Assembly: GCF_018130955.1 (NCBI RefSeq)
Contig: NZ_JAFCJM010000006.1
Span: 124,001-188,000 of the forward strand
Length of the DNA: 64,000 bases
Origin: Bradyrhizobium liaoningense
GTDB taxonomy: Bacteria; Pseudomonadota; Alphaproteobacteria; Rhizobiales; Xanthobacteraceae
Direction of reading: 5' to 3'
Shown here: positions 34,153 to 44,483 of the stretch, piece after piece
Position numbering within the stretch: position 1 is the first letter of the stretch
How the letters are laid out: each line of letters begins with the position of its first letter
Notes under the pieces: generated by a model
What the model saw: the letters and a program-made list of their open reading frames with translations, nothing else
Databases searched by the model: none
What the model was told of the DNA's origin: nothing
Made by a program: the position numbers and the translations under genes

Positions 34153-35655
34153 TTAGTGCCTCACGATCGAGCCGGCGCGGCCGATCAGGCGGGCGAGCTG
34201 CTTGAAGCGGCCGCCGACGCGGTCGGCGACGAGGTCGCCGAGCCGGTGCTCGAACACCAGCATCAGCTTGCGGCCCTGGCTGCGGAAATGCGTGGCCGGC
34301 AGCACGCCCGGCCGCGCCGCGGAGATCAGATGCGCGACGCGAAACGCAGCGCCCAAAAGGCGCGCTCGTTCGAGCTGGACCGGCGTCAGAAGCTCCTGCA
34401 TCGTCGGCGGCGGCTGGTTCTCCTCGCTCAAGCCCGCATAGCGGTAGAACACCGACAGGCCGACGAAGGCGCGCTCCTGGTGGTCGATCGCCCCGAAATT
34501 GCCGTTGACCACGAGGCTCAGCGTCTGCTCGCCGCGATGGTCGGGGTGGACGCGCCAACCGATGTCGGACAGCAGGCAGGCGGTGTGGCGCAGCCGGCGG
34601 TCTTCCTCGGTCTCGCGCAGCTTGACCACGCGCACGAAGCGGTCGGTCCATTCGATCAGCTCGCGGGCGTGTCGCGCCGAGCGTGATAGGAGCTGGTTCA
34701 ACTCCTCCGCGGCGCAGATCAGGCCGTCCTTGGCACGCTCGGCCTCCGACAGCTTCTCGTGCAACAGCCCCTCGCGCACGCCGAAGGTCGAGAACACGAT
34801 GGTCTTCGGCTTCGCCACCCGGATGATGTGCTCGAGCACCAGCGCGGCATAGGTGAGGAGCGGGCGGCGGGCGTCGGCGACGACCTCGATGTCGGCGAGC
34901 ATGTTGCTCGCCGCCAGCCGCCGCAGGCGCCGCACGAAGTCGAGCGCTTCGGCGGCCGGTATGGAATAGCCGTGCATGACCTGGAGCGGATAGCCGCTCT
35001 GGATGATGTGGATGCGGGCAAGCGCGCGCCAGGTGCCGCCGACCGCGTAGAAGGTGCGGCCATGGCCGGCCTTGAGCTGCGCGACGTCGGCGAATTCCTC
35101 GCGAACGATGCGGTCGGCACGCTTGAGCGATTTGTGCGCGAGGTCCTGCAAAGCGAGGCCGCCGAGCGGCAGCGTGACGCCGCTGCGGACGCTGTTCCTG
35201 TGCACCTCGATCAGCTCCAGCGACCCGCCGCCGAGGTCGCCGACGATGCCATCGGGATGATGGATGCCGGAGACCACGCCAAGCGCCGACAGCCGCGCCT
35301 CGCGCGGGCCGGACAGGATCTCGATCTTGACGCGGCAAATACGCTCGGCCTTCGCGATGAAATCCGGACCGTTCGAGGCATCGCGGCAGGCGGCGGTCGC
35401 GATCGCGTAGACGCGGCCGACCTGCATCACCCGGATCAGCGCGTTGAAGCGCCTGAGCGAGGTCAGCGCCTTGTCGACGGCGTCGGGCGCGAGCAGGCCG
35501 GTGCTCTGCACCTCGCGGCCGAGGCCGCACAGCGTCTTCTCGTTGAAGATCGGAATCAGGCTGCGCGCGAGCGCCTCGTAGACCACGAGACGGACCGAGT
35601 TGGAGCCGATGTCGACGACCGCGACGCTCGCGCCGCGCTTGCGCGGTCGTGTCAC
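34153..35655 (-). CDS. ppx: Exopolyphosphatase / guanosine pentaphosphatase family
   Basis: A 500-aa Ppx/GppA protein. ASKHA-fold phosphate loops are visible: VAVVDIGSNSVRLVVYE near the N-terminus and VGDLGGGSLELIEV at about 145-158, with the catalytic Glu in between. A C-terminal HD-like helical domain follows (HTACLLSDIGWRVHPDHRGEQ). It hydrolyses polyphosphate ends and possibly pppGpp. It follows ppk1 by 15 bp, so synthesis and breakdown of polyphosphate share an operon. Confidence 0.95.
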   Translation of the reverse strand: MTRPRKRGASVAVVDIGSNSVRLVVYEALARSLIPIFNEKTLCGLGREVQSTGLLAPDAVDKALTSLRRFNALIRVMQVGRVYAIATAACRDASNGPDFIAKAERICRVKIEILSGPREARLSALGVVSGIHHPDGIVGDLGGGSLELIEVHRNSVRSGVTLPLGGLALQDLAHKSLKRADRIVREEFADVAQLKAGHGRTFYAVGGTWRALARIHIIQSGYPLQVMHGYSIPAAEALDFVRRLRRLAASNMLADIEVVADARRPLLTYAALVLEHIIRVAKPKTIVFSTFGVREGLLHEKLSEAERAKDGLICAAEELNQLLSRSARHARELIEWTDRFVRVVKLRETEEDRRLRHTACLLSDIGWRVHPDHRGEQTLSLVVNGNFGAIDHQERAFVGLSVFYRYAGLSEENQPPPTMQELLTPVQLERARLLGAAFRVAHLISAARPGVLPATHFRSQGRKLMLVFEHRLGDLVADRVGGRFKQLARLIGRAGSIVRH

Positions 35656-35670
35656 GACGACAATCCCTGA

Positions 35671-37875
35671 TCAGGATTGATGACGTTCATTCCGGCGCGT
35701 GAGGCGGCGCGGAGAGGATTCCTTGAGCGACTTTCCACGGCCTGACAGACTCGGATTCGTCATGAAGTAATTGTGCACGTTGAACGGCTCTTCGCCCTTC
35801 GCGGCCTTCATACGCGTTGAGGACCCATCCGGCAACAATTGCCAGCTCTGCTCATTGTCCTTGAGATTCGCGACCATGATCTGCTCGAGAACCTGCTGAT
35901 GCACCGTGGGATTTTGCAGCGGACAGAGCACCTCGACGCGGCGGTCGAGGTTCCGCGGCATCATGTCGGCTGACGAGATATACACAGCCGCTTTCCCGCC
36001 CGGCAGGCCCTGGCCCATGCCGAAGCAATAGATGCGGCCGTGCTCGAGGAAGCGGCCGATGATCGACTTGACGCGGATGTTCTCCGACAGGCCGGGAATG
36101 CCCGGCCGCAGGCAACAGATACCGCGGACCACCAGCTCGACCTGGACGCCGGCCTGCGAGGCCTCGTAGAGCGCATCGATGATGTCGGGGTCGACAAGCG
36201 CATTCATCTTCATCCAGACCGCGCCGGGCCGGCCGTGCTTCGCATGCGCGGTCTCGCCCTGGATGTGCTCGATGATGCGCTTGCGCAGCGTCAGCGGCGA
36301 CACCGCCATTTTTTCGAGGTCGCTCGGCGCCGCATAGCCGGTGATGAAGTTGAAGACGCGGGCGGCGTCACGGCCGATGGTCGGGTCGGAGGTGAAGTAG
36401 GAGAGGTCGGTGTAGATGCGCGCGGTGACCGGGTGGTAATTGCCGGTGCCGGTATGGACATAGGTGGTGAGGCTGCCGCCCTCGCGGCGCACCACCATCG
36501 AGAGCTTTGCGTGCGTCTTCAATTCGAGGAAGCCGTAGACGACCTGGACGCCGGCCCGTTCGAGATCGCGCGCCCAGCGGATATTGGCCTCTTCGTCGAA
36601 GCGCGCCTTCAGCTCGATCAGCGCCGTGACCGACTTGCCGGCCTCCGCGGCCTCGGCGAGCGCGCGCACGATCGGCGAGTTGTTGGAGGTGCGGTAGAGC
36701 GTCTGCTTGATGGCGACGACGTCGGGGTCGCGCGTCGCCTGCTGCAGGAACTGCACCACGACGTCGAAGGACTCGTAGGGGTGGTGGACGATCAGGTCCT
36801 TCTGCCGGATCGCGGCAAAAATGTCGCCGCCATGCTCGCGCACTCGCTCGGGATGGCGCGGCACGTAAGGGGTGAATTCGAGGTCGGGACGGTCGAGCCG
36901 CGTGAGTTGCGACAGCTCGTTCATCGCCTGCACCCCGTCGACCAGGAACACCTCGTCGTCGGCGGCCGACAGCGCGTGCTGAACGAAGAGCCGCAGCTCT
37001 TCCGGCATCTTGGCATCGATCTCGAGCCGGATCACCGATCCGCGGCGGCGGCGCTTCAGCGCGGTCTCGAACACGCGGACGAGGTCCTCGGCCTCTTCCT
37101 CGATTTCGATTTCGGAGTCGCGGATGATGCGGAAGGTGCCCTGACCGCGCACCGTGTAGCCCGGGAACAGGCGATTGATGAACAGGCTGGTGGCCTGCTC
37201 CAGCGAGATCAGCCGCACCACGCCTTCCGCCGGCATGCGGATGAAGCGGTCGATCTTGCCGGGCATGCGGATCAGCGCGTTCATCGCCTTGCCGTCGGCG
37301 GCGCGCGTGAGCTGGAGCGCGATGGTGAAGCCGAGGCTCGGGATGAACGGGAAGGGATGGGCGGGATCGATCGCCAGCGGGGTCAGGAGCGGGAAAACGT
37401 TGTGGAGGAAGTAGTCCTCGATCCAGGTCCGCTCCGCCTTGGTGACGTCCTTGCCGTCCACCAGCACGATGCCGACCTCGGCGAGCGTGCCGCGCAGGTC
37501 ACCCCAGATCGCCTGCTGGTCGCTGGCAAGCTGCGAAACGGTACGGTTGATCAGCGCGAGCTGCTCGGACGGGGTCAGGCCGTCGGGGCTGCGCTCGGCA
37601 ATGCCCTCGCGCACCTGGGCCTTGATGCCGGCCACGCGGACCATGAAGAACTCATCAAGGTTATTTGCCGAAATCGACAGGAATCGTACCCGCTCCAGCA
37701 CGGGGTGGCTGCCATTGACCGATTCCTCCAGCACGCGACGATTGAAGTGCAGCCAGGAGAGTTCGCGATTGATGAACCGTTCGGGGCTCTTGGCAATCGC
37801 CGGGACGCCAGTGTCGACGTGTTCTTTTTCTTTTATTTCAATGGCTTGCGCGGAGTCCATGAGAAGTCGATCCAT
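35671..37875 (-). CDS. ppk1: Polyphosphate kinase 1
   Basis: PPK1 (734 aa from this start) polymerises the gamma-phosphate of ATP into polyphosphate at the membrane. N domain: [20 protein letters not shown]; the catalytic region has [13 protein letters not shown] with the phosphorylated His, then [27 protein letters not shown], and a second histidine in [18 protein letters not shown]. All are intact. The start could be 37875, 37860 (MDSAQAIEI) or 37923; the domain begins about 25 residues in, so this does not change function. Upstream of ppx and downstream of hda. Confidence 0.96.
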   Translation of the reverse strand: MDRLLMDSAQAIEIKEKEHVDTGVPAIAKSPERFINRELSWLHFNRRVLEESVNGSHPVLERVRFLSISANNLDEFFMVRVAGIKAQVREGIAERSPDGLTPSEQLALINRTVSQLASDQQAIWGDLRGTLAEVGIVLVDGKDVTKAERTWIEDYFLHNVFPLLTPLAIDPAHPFPFIPSLGFTIALQLTRAADGKAMNALIRMPGKIDRFIRMPAEGVVRLISLEQATSLFINRLFPGYTVRGQGTFRIIRDSEIEIEEEAEDLVRVFETALKRRRRGSVIRLEIDAKMPEELRLFVQHALSAADDEVFLVDGVQAMNELSQLTRLDRPDLEFTPYVPRHPERVREHGGDIFAAIRQKDLIVHHPYESFDVVVQFLQQATRDPDVVAIKQTLYRTSNNSPIVRALAEAAEAGKSVTALIELKARFDEEANIRWARDLERAGVQVVYGFLELKTHAKLSMVVRREGGSLTTYVHTGTGNYHPVTARIYTDLSYFTSDPTIGRDAARVFNFITGYAAPSDLEKMAVSPLTLRKRIIEHIQGETAHAKHGRPGAVWMKMNALVDPDIIDALYEASQAGVQVELVVRGICCLRPGIPGLSENIRVKSIIGRFLEHGRIYCFGMGQGLPGGKAAVYISSADMMPRNLDRRVEVLCPLQNPTVHQQVLEQIMVANLKDNEQSWQLLPDGSSTRMKAAKGEEPFNVHNYFMTNPSLSGRGKSLKESSPRRLTRRNERHQS

Positions 37876-38012
37876 CGTCTTACACCTATCTTGCGTCTTA
37901 TGCGCAAAACCGGCGAGGAGCATGTGTTAGCGCGATGACGTTTCGATGACATTGAGGTTCCGCCGCCGCGTCGCGTCAAGCGCCCCGCGATGGAGGGCGA
38001 CGCCCCGGTGGA

Positions 38013-38717
38013 TCAAACGTTCCGGAGCAGTTCGACCGCCAGCGCCCGGGTGACCGGGCGACCCTGACGCAGCGCCTCGCTGTCCAGGAGCTCCACCGCC
38101 TGCCGCGCGGCGGCCTGGGAGCGCTCCAGGCGGGTGGCGAGGTAGCTGACGACGCTCTCATCGATGCTCAATTGACGGTCGGCGCAGAATTTGACGATCA
38201 GGGCACGGAACAACTGGTCGTCCGGCGGTGACAACGAGACCGTCGGCACGGCGCGCAAGCGCGAGCGCAGGTCGCGCAATTCGATGTCGAGCGCGGCCGG
38301 CAGCTCGCGTCCCGTCAGCAGGACATAGGCCTCGTCCTCGCGCGCGAGGTTGAGCAGGTGGAACAGCGCGCGCTCGTCAAACTCCTTGGCCTTCAGGTCC
38401 TCCACGACCAGCGCGCCGGTGGCGAGCGTGCCGGGGACGGTCGCGGGCGTCAGCGCATTGGCGGTGGTGGACCGTGCGCCGGCTTTCTCGGCCCAGATGG
38501 CGGCGAGGTGGCTCTTGCCAGAACCTTCCGGGCCCGCCAGCCACATGATCCGGTTCGGCCATTCCGGCCAGCCGTCGATCAGCGCCAGACCGGCGGCGTT
38601 GGCAGGGCCTTCCAGAAAATTGTCCCGGCTCAGGCTCTCCGCATGCGGGAGGGCGAAGGCCAATTGACGGGGATGAACGCGGCCTGCCACGCTTTGCTTG
38701 CTCCGTGCCGGGTCCAA
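38013..38717 (-). CDS. hdaA: DnaA-inactivating protein HdaA
   Basis: A 234-aa AAA+ protein related to the ATPase domain of DnaA but lacking the DNA-binding domain IV. A clamp-binding-like N-terminal segment (QLAFALPHAES) precedes Walker A GPEGSGKSHLAAIW and Walker B-like LVVEDLKAK, with sensor and Arg finger region RDLRSRLRAVPTVSLSPPDD. Hda with the beta clamp stimulates DnaA-ATP hydrolysis and so limits re-initiation. Its position upstream of ppk1 matches Rhizobiales and Caulobacter hdaA. Confidence 0.9.
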   Translation of the reverse strand: MDPARSKQSVAGRVHPRQLAFALPHAESLSRDNFLEGPANAAGLALIDGWPEWPNRIMWLAGPEGSGKSHLAAIWAEKAGARSTTANALTPATVPGTLATGALVVEDLKAKEFDERALFHLLNLAREDEAYVLLTGRELPAALDIELRDLRSRLRAVPTVSLSPPDDQLFRALIVKFCADRQLSIDESVVSYLATRLERSQAAARQAVELLDSEALRQGRPVTRALAVELLRNV

Positions 38718-38799
38718 CCGGTCCTGTTCGATTGCCTTCAGGCGTTACGCCCAATGAGTTGGCCTTTTGCGGGGCCGATCCGGTTTCTTTGCCGGACGT

Positions 38800-39342
38800 C
38801 TATTTGGCCTCGATCGCACTCATGTGCCGCAACCATTCGACGAGGTAGAGCGACACCGAGGAGAGCGTGAAGACCGTCACGAAGCCCATCAGGATTATAT
38901 CATAAGGCCCCGGCTTGAAGCCGAAGGCCAGTGCCGCCAGCACCAGCGCCGCGAAAGCCACCTGGGCCACGGTGTTGAGCTTCGACACCATCGACGGCTT
39001 CATCGCCACCGGCCGGTCGAACAGCCAGGACACGATCACGGCCGCGACGATCATGATGTCGCGCGACACCACCAGGATCACGATCCAGCGCGGGATCGCA
39101 CCCCAGATCCCGAGCGCCATGTAGATCGAGACCAGCAGCATCTTGTCGGCGAGCGGGTCGAGCAGGGCGCCGAGCTCGCTCGTCATGTTGAAGCGCTTGG
39201 CCAGGAAGCCATCGATGGCGTCGCTGATCCCGGCGATCAGGAACACCGCGAACGCAATCTCCATTTGGCTGGAAACGATGGCCCAGACGATGATCGGGAC
39301 CAGCATGATGCGGCCCAGGGTAATGATGTTCGGAATACTCAC
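38800..39342 (-). CDS. CDP-alcohol phosphatidyltransferase family protein
   Basis: A 180-aa membrane enzyme with about five hydrophobic segments. The CDP-binding signature reads SDAIDGFLAKRFNMTSELGALLDPLADK, supplying the four metal-binding Asp; the usual 'DGxxAR' is DGxxAK here, with Arg at the next position. PgsA-type enzymes make phosphatidylglycerol phosphate, and some relatives make cardiolipin; sequence does not decide. The N-terminus SIPNIITLGRIMLVPIIVW is PgsA-like. It is upstream of hdaA and divergent from purM. Confidence 0.88.
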   Translation of the reverse strand: MSIPNIITLGRIMLVPIIVWAIVSSQMEIAFAVFLIAGISDAIDGFLAKRFNMTSELGALLDPLADKMLLVSIYMALGIWGAIPRWIVILVVSRDIMIVAAVIVSWLFDRPVAMKPSMVSKLNTVAQVAFAALVLAALAFGFKPGPYDIILMGFVTVFTLSSVSLYLVEWLRHMSAIEAK

Positions 39343-39495
39343 GCGGTGCTTCCCGGCAACCGGTCTGACCTCGAATCCGGTCCTTTGCAGGCCGAACCGG
39401 TTGATATCTACATAGTACGGCCCCGGGCGCTATGCGAGCCATTGCGCGTCCCCTGAAATCGACGTAACCAGCCGCAACCCCACTGGAAATCGGGC

Positions 39496-40569
39496 ATGAC
39501 CGACCGCAAAAACGGCCTTACCTACGCCGATTCAGGCGTCGATATCGATGCGGGCAATCGCCTCGTCGACCTGATCAAGCCGATGGTGCGCGCCACCGCG
39601 CGGGCCGGCGCCGATGCCGAAATCGGCGGATTCGGCGGCCTGTTCGACCTCAAGGCGGCCGGATTCAGGGATCCCGTCCTGGTCGCCGCGACCGATGGGG
39701 TCGGAACCAAGGTCAAGATCGCGATCGAAACCGGCCTGCACGGCAGGATCGGCATCGACCTCGTGGCCATGAGCGTCAACGACCTCGTGGTGCAGGGCGC
39801 CGAGCCACTGTTCTTCCTGGATTATTTTGCCTGTGGGAAACTCGATCCGGAGGCCGCCGCGGCGATCGTGGCCGGCGTGGCCGAGGGCTGCCGCGAATCC
39901 GGCTGTGCCCTGATCGGCGGCGAGACCGCCGAGATGCCCGGCCTCTACAAGGACGGCGACTACGACCTCGCCGGCTTTGCGGTCGGGGCCGCCGAACGCG
40001 GTACGCTGCTGCCCCGCAAGGATATCGCCGCCGGCGATGCGGTGATCGGGCTCGCCTCGTCAGGCGTCCATTCCAACGGCTTCTCGCTGGTCCGCAAGAT
40101 CGTTGAACAGTCTGGGCTCGGCTTCGCGGCGCAGGCGCCGTTTTCGCCTGTCATGACGCTCGGCGGCGCGCTGCTCGCGCCGACGCGGCTCTACGTGAAA
40201 TCCTGCCTGCGCGCGATCCGCGAGACCGGGGCGGTGAAGGGCCTCGCCCACATCACCGGCGGCGGCTTTACCGACAACATTCCGCGCGTGCTGCCAAAAC
40301 ATCTCGGCGTCGGCATCGATCTCGCAAACCTGCCGGTGCTGCCGGTGTTCAAATGGCTGGCGGCGCAAGGCGGGATCGCCGAGCTCGAAATGTTGCGCAC
40401 CTTCAACTGCGGCATCGGCATGATCGCGATCGTCGAACCCGACGCCGTCGAAAAGGTCGTCGCGGTCTTCGAGGATGCCGGCGAGGGCGTTGCCGTGCTC
40501 GGCAAGGTGATCCCGGCCGAGGGCGAGGACCGCGTCGTCTATAACGGCAACCTCGACCTGGCGCTGTAG
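39496..40569 (+). CDS. purM: Phosphoribosylformylglycinamidine cyclo-ligase
   Basis: PurM (357 aa) closes the imidazole ring to give AIR in purine synthesis, using [68 protein letters not shown] and [14 protein letters not shown] are the ATP and substrate motifs. Length is standard. It is followed by purN 5 bp downstream. Confidence 0.98.
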   Translation: MTDRKNGLTYADSGVDIDAGNRLVDLIKPMVRATARAGADAEIGGFGGLFDLKAAGFRDPVLVAATDGVGTKVKIAIETGLHGRIGIDLVAMSVNDLVVQGAEPLFFLDYFACGKLDPEAAAAIVAGVAEGCRESGCALIGGETAEMPGLYKDGDYDLAGFAVGAAERGTLLPRKDIAAGDAVIGLASSGVHSNGFSLVRKIVEQSGLGFAAQAPFSPVMTLGGALLAPTRLYVKSCLRAIRETGAVKGLAHITGGGFTDNIPRVLPKHLGVGIDLANLPVLPVFKWLAAQGGIAELEMLRTFNCGIGMIAIVEPDAVEKVVAVFEDAGEGVAVLGKVIPAEGEDRVVYNGNLDLAL

Positions 40570-40574
40570 GACCC

Positions 40575-41228
40575 ATGAAGCGCCGCGTCGCCATTTTGAT
40601 CTCCGGCCGAGGCTCCAACATGGCCGCGCTGATCAAGGCAGCGAGCGCGCCCGATTTCCCGGCCGAGATTACGCTCGTGATCTCGAATAAAGCCGATGCG
40701 CCCGGCCTGGAGCGGGCGAAGGCAAGTGGCGTCAAAACGCTGGTGATCGAGAGCAAGCCGTTCGGCAAGGACCGCGCCGGCTTCGAAGCGGTGCTGCAGG
40801 GCACGCTCGATCAGCACGGCATCGAGCTGATCTGCCTCGGCGGTTTCATGCGGCTGTTCACGGCCGAATTCACCATGGCCTGGTACGGCAAGATGCTCAA
40901 CATCCATCCCTCGCTGCTCCCGTCCTTCCCCGGTCTCGACCCTCACGGCCAGGCCCTGCGCGCCGGCGTCAAACTCTCCGGCGCCACCGTGCATTTCGTG
41001 ATCCCGGAGACCGATGCCGGCCCGATCGTGATGCAGGGCGCGGTGCCCGTCAGCGATCACGATACGGCGGACACGCTTTCAGAGCGCATCCTCGAGGTCG
41101 AGCATCGCATCTATCCCGAGGCGCTCCGCCTGCTTGCCCAAGGCAAGGTGCGAATCGAGGGCGACGTCTGCAGGACGGCGGGAAGCGGGGCGTCGGAGAA
41201 TTTTCTGATCTCGCCGGTCGTCATCTGA
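40575..41228 (+). CDS. purN: Phosphoribosylglycinamide formyltransferase
   Basis: PurN (217 aa) transfers formyl from 10-formyl-THF to GAR. RRVAILISGRGSNMAALI starts the phosphate-binding loop. The catalytic Asn, His and Asp lie in MLNIHPSLLPSFPGLDPHGQAL, GATVHFV and ETDAGPIVMQ. It is cotranscribed with purM. Confidence 0.97.
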   Translation: MKRRVAILISGRGSNMAALIKAASAPDFPAEITLVISNKADAPGLERAKASGVKTLVIESKPFGKDRAGFEAVLQGTLDQHGIELICLGGFMRLFTAEFTMAWYGKMLNIHPSLLPSFPGLDPHGQALRAGVKLSGATVHFVIPETDAGPIVMQGAVPVSDHDTADTLSERILEVEHRIYPEALRLLAQGKVRIEGDVCRTAGSGASENFLISPVVI

Positions 41229-41270
41229 CCGCGTCTGGTTGTTAGGCTGCTCCGAATCCATCGAGGTACC

Positions 41271-42002
41271 ATGATCACGCTCTATGGCTCCGGCCCTAAT
41301 TTCGGACTGCCAGACGCCAGTCCGTTCGTGACCAAGGTCGAGACGTTGCTGCGGATGTCGAAACTGCCGTTCGAAAAGGCGCTGATGAGCTTCTCGAAGG
41401 CGCCTAAGGGCAAGATTCCATATATCGAGGATGACGGCCGTTTGCTCGGCGATTCCACCCTCATTCGCTGGCATATCGAAAAGAAATACGAGATCGATTT
41501 CGACCGCGGCCTCACCGCCGAGCAGCGTGCCGTCGCGTGGGCGTTTGAGAAGATGGCCGAAGACAATCTCTACTGGGCGAGCGTCTACTTCCGCTGGATG
41601 GTGGAAGCGAACTTCCGCAAGGGGCCCGTCAATTTCTTCAGGAGCGTCCCTGCGCCGGTCCGCCCCGTGGTCGTCTCAATGATCCGCCGCCGGCTGCGCA
41701 AGACGCTGCACGGTCAGGGACTCGGGCGTCACTCCCGTGACGAAATCACCGCGATCGGAATACGTTCGATCGATGCGATGGCCGGCTATCTCGGCGAAAA
41801 GCCGTTCTTCATGGGTAACGAGCCTGCCGGCATCGACGCAACGATGTTCGCGTTTGCGATTAGTGCGATTTGTCCGCTGTTTGACTCGGACCTCCAGCGG
41901 GCCGCTTCCGGTCATGCCAATTTGCGCCACTATATCGGCCGCATGGCCGCGCGGTTCTATCCGGAACTCAGCGAGATCGCGGGCTGCACAGCAGTGGCCT
42001 GA
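41271..42002 (+). CDS. Glutathione S-transferase-like protein (metaxin/FAX type)
   Basis: A 243-aa protein. The N-terminal thioredoxin-like half has LYGSGPNFGLPDASPFVTKVETLLRMSKLPFEK and GKIPYIEDDGRLLGDSTLI; the helical C half ends with NLRHYIGRMAARFYP. The shape (GST_N plus GST_C with 'FVTKVETLLRM') resembles the metaxin/failed-axon-connections branch, common in alphaproteobacteria and without defined substrates. The usual GST Tyr/Ser activating residue is not obvious. It lies 42 bp after purN. Confidence 0.8.
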   Translation: MITLYGSGPNFGLPDASPFVTKVETLLRMSKLPFEKALMSFSKAPKGKIPYIEDDGRLLGDSTLIRWHIEKKYEIDFDRGLTAEQRAVAWAFEKMAEDNLYWASVYFRWMVEANFRKGPVNFFRSVPAPVRPVVVSMIRRRLRKTLHGQGLGRHSRDEITAIGIRSIDAMAGYLGEKPFFMGNEPAGIDATMFAFAISAICPLFDSDLQRAASGHANLRHYIGRMAARFYPELSEIAGCTAVA

Positions 42003-42240
42003 ATTCGACAAGGTCTGAATAAGATTTGCTGGCAAGGCGCATTGGCTGTCCGCCAACCTGTGGCAGCGGAACCACAGCGCTGGGCAATCGCCCCATCCGC
42101 GGGAGTTCAACCGATTGACCCCCTGTGCCAGTTAAGCGCAAATCGCGTCGTCCGGCGCGGATGGTCATGGTTTTTCGCGCCGTCATGAGCGTCGGGATTT
42201 TGTCGTCATGCGCAGTGCGCGGCCGTCGGGAACAGGGCGG

Positions 42241-43365
42241 ATGATCGGGCTGGGCCGGCTCCGCCGGATCGCGGCTGCGCTCGTGCTTGCCGTTGGGGTC
42301 GCCCTCGCATTGGGCGCAGGGCCGGCCTTCGCGCAGAGCCCGACGCCAACGCCGACCCCGACGCCGACACCAACGCCGTCTCCGACCCCCATCCCGACGC
42401 CGACGGCGACCAACTTTGAGCGCTCGATCGGCAACACCACGCTCGACCTCGGCTCCAACTTCCTGGAGCGGCTGGGCAACCAGGCCTCCAACGGGTTCAA
42501 CCGCACGATGCGCAACAATCCCGGCGGCGGCGGCGCCTCGTCGGAGACCGAAGCGCCGCGCTATCGGACCTGGTTCGAGGGCTACGGGATTTCCGCCCGC
42601 ACCGACGCGCAGGGCGACTTCGTCGGCGACAAGCGCAAAACTTTTGGAGGCGTGGCGGGCTTTGGCGCGCGGCTCGCGCCGGGCGTCAATATCGGCTTCT
42701 CCATCGACCAGAGCCGCACCGACGTCGACGTGCCGCTGGCGCTGCAATCGGCAACCCTCGATTTGACGCAGATCGGTTTCAACGGCTCGATCGACAAGGG
42801 ACCGTGGACCTGGGCCTTCGCGGCCGTGCACGGCTTTGGCAATGTCCGCTCCAGCCGCGACACCGGCCTCGGTCTGGCAACCGCGCGCTACCGCGCCGCG
42901 ATCGACGGCGCGCTCACGGAAGTCAGCTACTACTGGACGCAGGACCAGGCGCGTATCGTGCCCAAGGGCGCGCTCGAATATGTCCGCGCCACCAGCGCAG
43001 CTTTCAACGAAGTCGGAGGCCTCGACCCCATGGCCGTCGGCTCCACGGCACTGGCGCGGGCGCGCGTCATGATCGGTGCCGAGGTCGGCCGCTATTTCAT
43101 CTTCGATCAGAAGATTTTGGACCTGTCGGCCTATGGCAAGTTCGTCGACAATTTCTACCAGGACCTCGGCTCGATCCAGGTCAGCCTCGGCGCGCAAAGC
43201 ATCGTGGTGCCCGGCATCGGCGAGAGCCGCTACGGCATGGATGCCGGCGCGTCGGCCTCGCTCAGCCTGACCAACACCGCGCGGCTCTACGTCAATTACG
43301 ACACCAAGCTGCGCAGCGAATTCCGTTCGCACCAGGGCACGGTCGGCTTCGAGTACAAATGGTAG
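42241..43365 (+). CDS. Autotransporter-type beta-barrel protein with a Thr-Pro linker but no passenger
   Basis: A 374-aa protein from ATG 42241 (a start 11 codons upstream also exists). The signal peptide ends GAGPAFAQ. A low-complexity segment of repeating Thr-Pro (PTPTPTPTPTPSPTP) follows, then about 60 residues, then a C-terminal domain of alternating strands from about residue 105 (TWFEGYGISARTDAQGDFVG) to the final FEYKW. This is the pattern of autotransporter beta domains, with an aromatic last residue for Bam recognition. No passenger of usual size is present, so it may be a reduced autotransporter or a stand-alone outer-membrane barrel. Confidence 0.75.
   Translation: MIGLGRLRRIAAALVLAVGVALALGAGPAFAQSPTPTPTPTPTPTPSPTPIPTPTATNFERSIGNTTLDLGSNFLERLGNQASNGFNRTMRNNPGGGGASSETEAPRYRTWFEGYGISARTDAQGDFVGDKRKTFGGVAGFGARLAPGVNIGFSIDQSRTDVDVPLALQSATLDLTQIGFNGSIDKGPWTWAFAAVHGFGNVRSSRDTGLGLATARYRAAIDGALTEVSYYWTQDQARIVPKGALEYVRATSAAFNEVGGLDPMAVGSTALARARVMIGAEVGRYFIFDQKILDLSAYGKFVDNFYQDLGSIQVSLGAQSIVVPGIGESRYGMDAGASASLSLTNTARLYVNYDTKLRSEFRSHQGTVGFEYKW
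42339..42410 (+). repeat. Tandem (CCGACG)-type repeat encoding Thr-Pro
   Basis: Irregular repeats of CCGACG/CCAACG/CCGACC in frame give alternating Pro and Thr. Repeats of this kind expand and contract in copy number, so linker length may differ between strains. Confidence 0.65.
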
Positions 43366-43384
43366 GGCGGTTGCGTCGGGCCCC

Positions 43385-44428
43385 TTACGTCGGCGCCGTG
43401 GCGATATAGCCGGTCAGGCCGACACTCTCCCTTGCCGCCGCCATCATCGGCACCAGCGCGTTCGGATGGATGAACTCGTCGCGGAAGCACGGATAGGTCT
43501 TGGGGTCAAAGATCTTCTTCAGCCAGTCGACCACGATCTTGTGCCGCTCGGATGAGCGGAACTCCTTGTGATAGGTGAGCCAGAGATCGGCATGGTGGCT
43601 GGCGCCGAGGTCGACGGCGACGAGCGGCGCGCCGAGCGCGATCGACACCGTCGGCAGGAAGCCGATGCCGGCGCCGCGCTCCACCGCATAGAGCACGCCG
43701 ATCGAGGAGTTGGTCTTGATCCCGACGATGCCTTCCAGCGACTTCAGTCCGAGAATGCGGGCATAGGCGGTGTCGTCGACCTGCGGGGCGCTCTGCTTGA
43801 CGATGCGATGGTTCTTCAACTCGGCGAGCGTCGCCGGAACGCCGTGGAGGCTTTCGTAGCCCTTCGAGACGAAGGGATAGATGTGCAGCCTGCCGAGCTT
43901 GGCCACGATCAGGTCCGGGTTGGTCGGTGGCTCGAGCTGGATCGCGATATCGGACTCCAGCCGCGCAACGTCGGCCTGCTCCATCGCACAGCGCAGATCG
44001 ACGGTGATCTTGCGATAGGTCTTCTGGAAATCGATCAGCCGCGGCAGGATCCAGAAATTGCCGGGACCTTCGGTCACCGCGACGCGGACCGTGCCGGCTG
44101 TGTCGTTCGAGGAGCGCGAGGCGCGTCGAAACACGTTAAAGGCGTGACGCTCCATCAGCGACACGTCCGATATCATCGCCGTGCCTTCGTCGCTCAGCGT
44201 GAGCCCGCTTTGATCGCGCAGGAAGAGCTTGCAACCGATACTCTCCTCGAGCCGGTCGATCCGGCGCATCAGCGTCGTCGAGGTGAGGCCCAGCTCTTCG
44301 GCGGCATTGCGGAAACTTTTATATTTTGCACAGGCTAAAAACAGCTTCAAATCATCCCAGGACGCATCCAAGGACTCTTCATTTCGGTGCTGCATCATCG
44401 CAGCACCCCGTTGCAATAGTTGCTGCAT
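43385..44428 (-). CDS. LysR-family regulator
   Basis: A 347-aa LTTR. The HTH is in DDLKLFLACAKYKSFRNAAEELGLTSTTLMRRIDRLEESIGCKLFLR; the effector domain contains GTVRVAVTEGPGNFWILPRL. ATG 44428 is favoured by AAGGA 8 nt upstream, though ATGs at 44398 and 44395 are possible. The GCAATAGTTGC palindrome (44413-44423) near the start resembles an LTTR site (T-N11-A); with the early start it falls inside the coding region. It is divergent from the acetyltransferase-like gene at 44484 and probably regulates that cluster. Confidence 0.88.
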   Translation of the reverse strand: MQQLLQRGAAMMQHRNEESLDASWDDLKLFLACAKYKSFRNAAEELGLTSTTLMRRIDRLEESIGCKLFLRDQSGLTLSDEGTAMISDVSLMERHAFNVFRRASRSSNDTAGTVRVAVTEGPGNFWILPRLIDFQKTYRKITVDLRCAMEQADVARLESDIAIQLEPPTNPDLIVAKLGRLHIYPFVSKGYESLHGVPATLAELKNHRIVKQSAPQVDDTAYARILGLKSLEGIVGIKTNSSIGVLYAVERGAGIGFLPTVSIALGAPLVAVDLGASHHADLWLTYHKEFRSSERHKIVVDWLKKIFDPKTYPCFRDEFIHPNALVPMMAAARESVGLTGYIATAPT

Positions 44429-44483
44429 ACGCTTGATCCTTACCCGCTAAGCTCTCGACCGTAACGGGATGGGGAAACGATAG

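Noticed and set aside
34112..35530. Second minus-strand frame overlapping ppx
   Set aside because: It is Arg-rich, out-of-frame reading of ppx.
36040..37938. Plus-strand open frame of 632 codons opposite ppk1
   Set aside because: It is an antisense shadow of a certain gene with all PPK1 motifs.
42339..42410. CRISPR-like short repeat array
   Set aside because: The repeats are contiguous 6-mers in frame coding Thr-Pro, with no spacers.
44413..44423. GCAATAGTTGC as a firm LysR operator
   Set aside because: With the favoured LysR start it lies inside that gene's first codons, so it was only mentioned in the gene entry.
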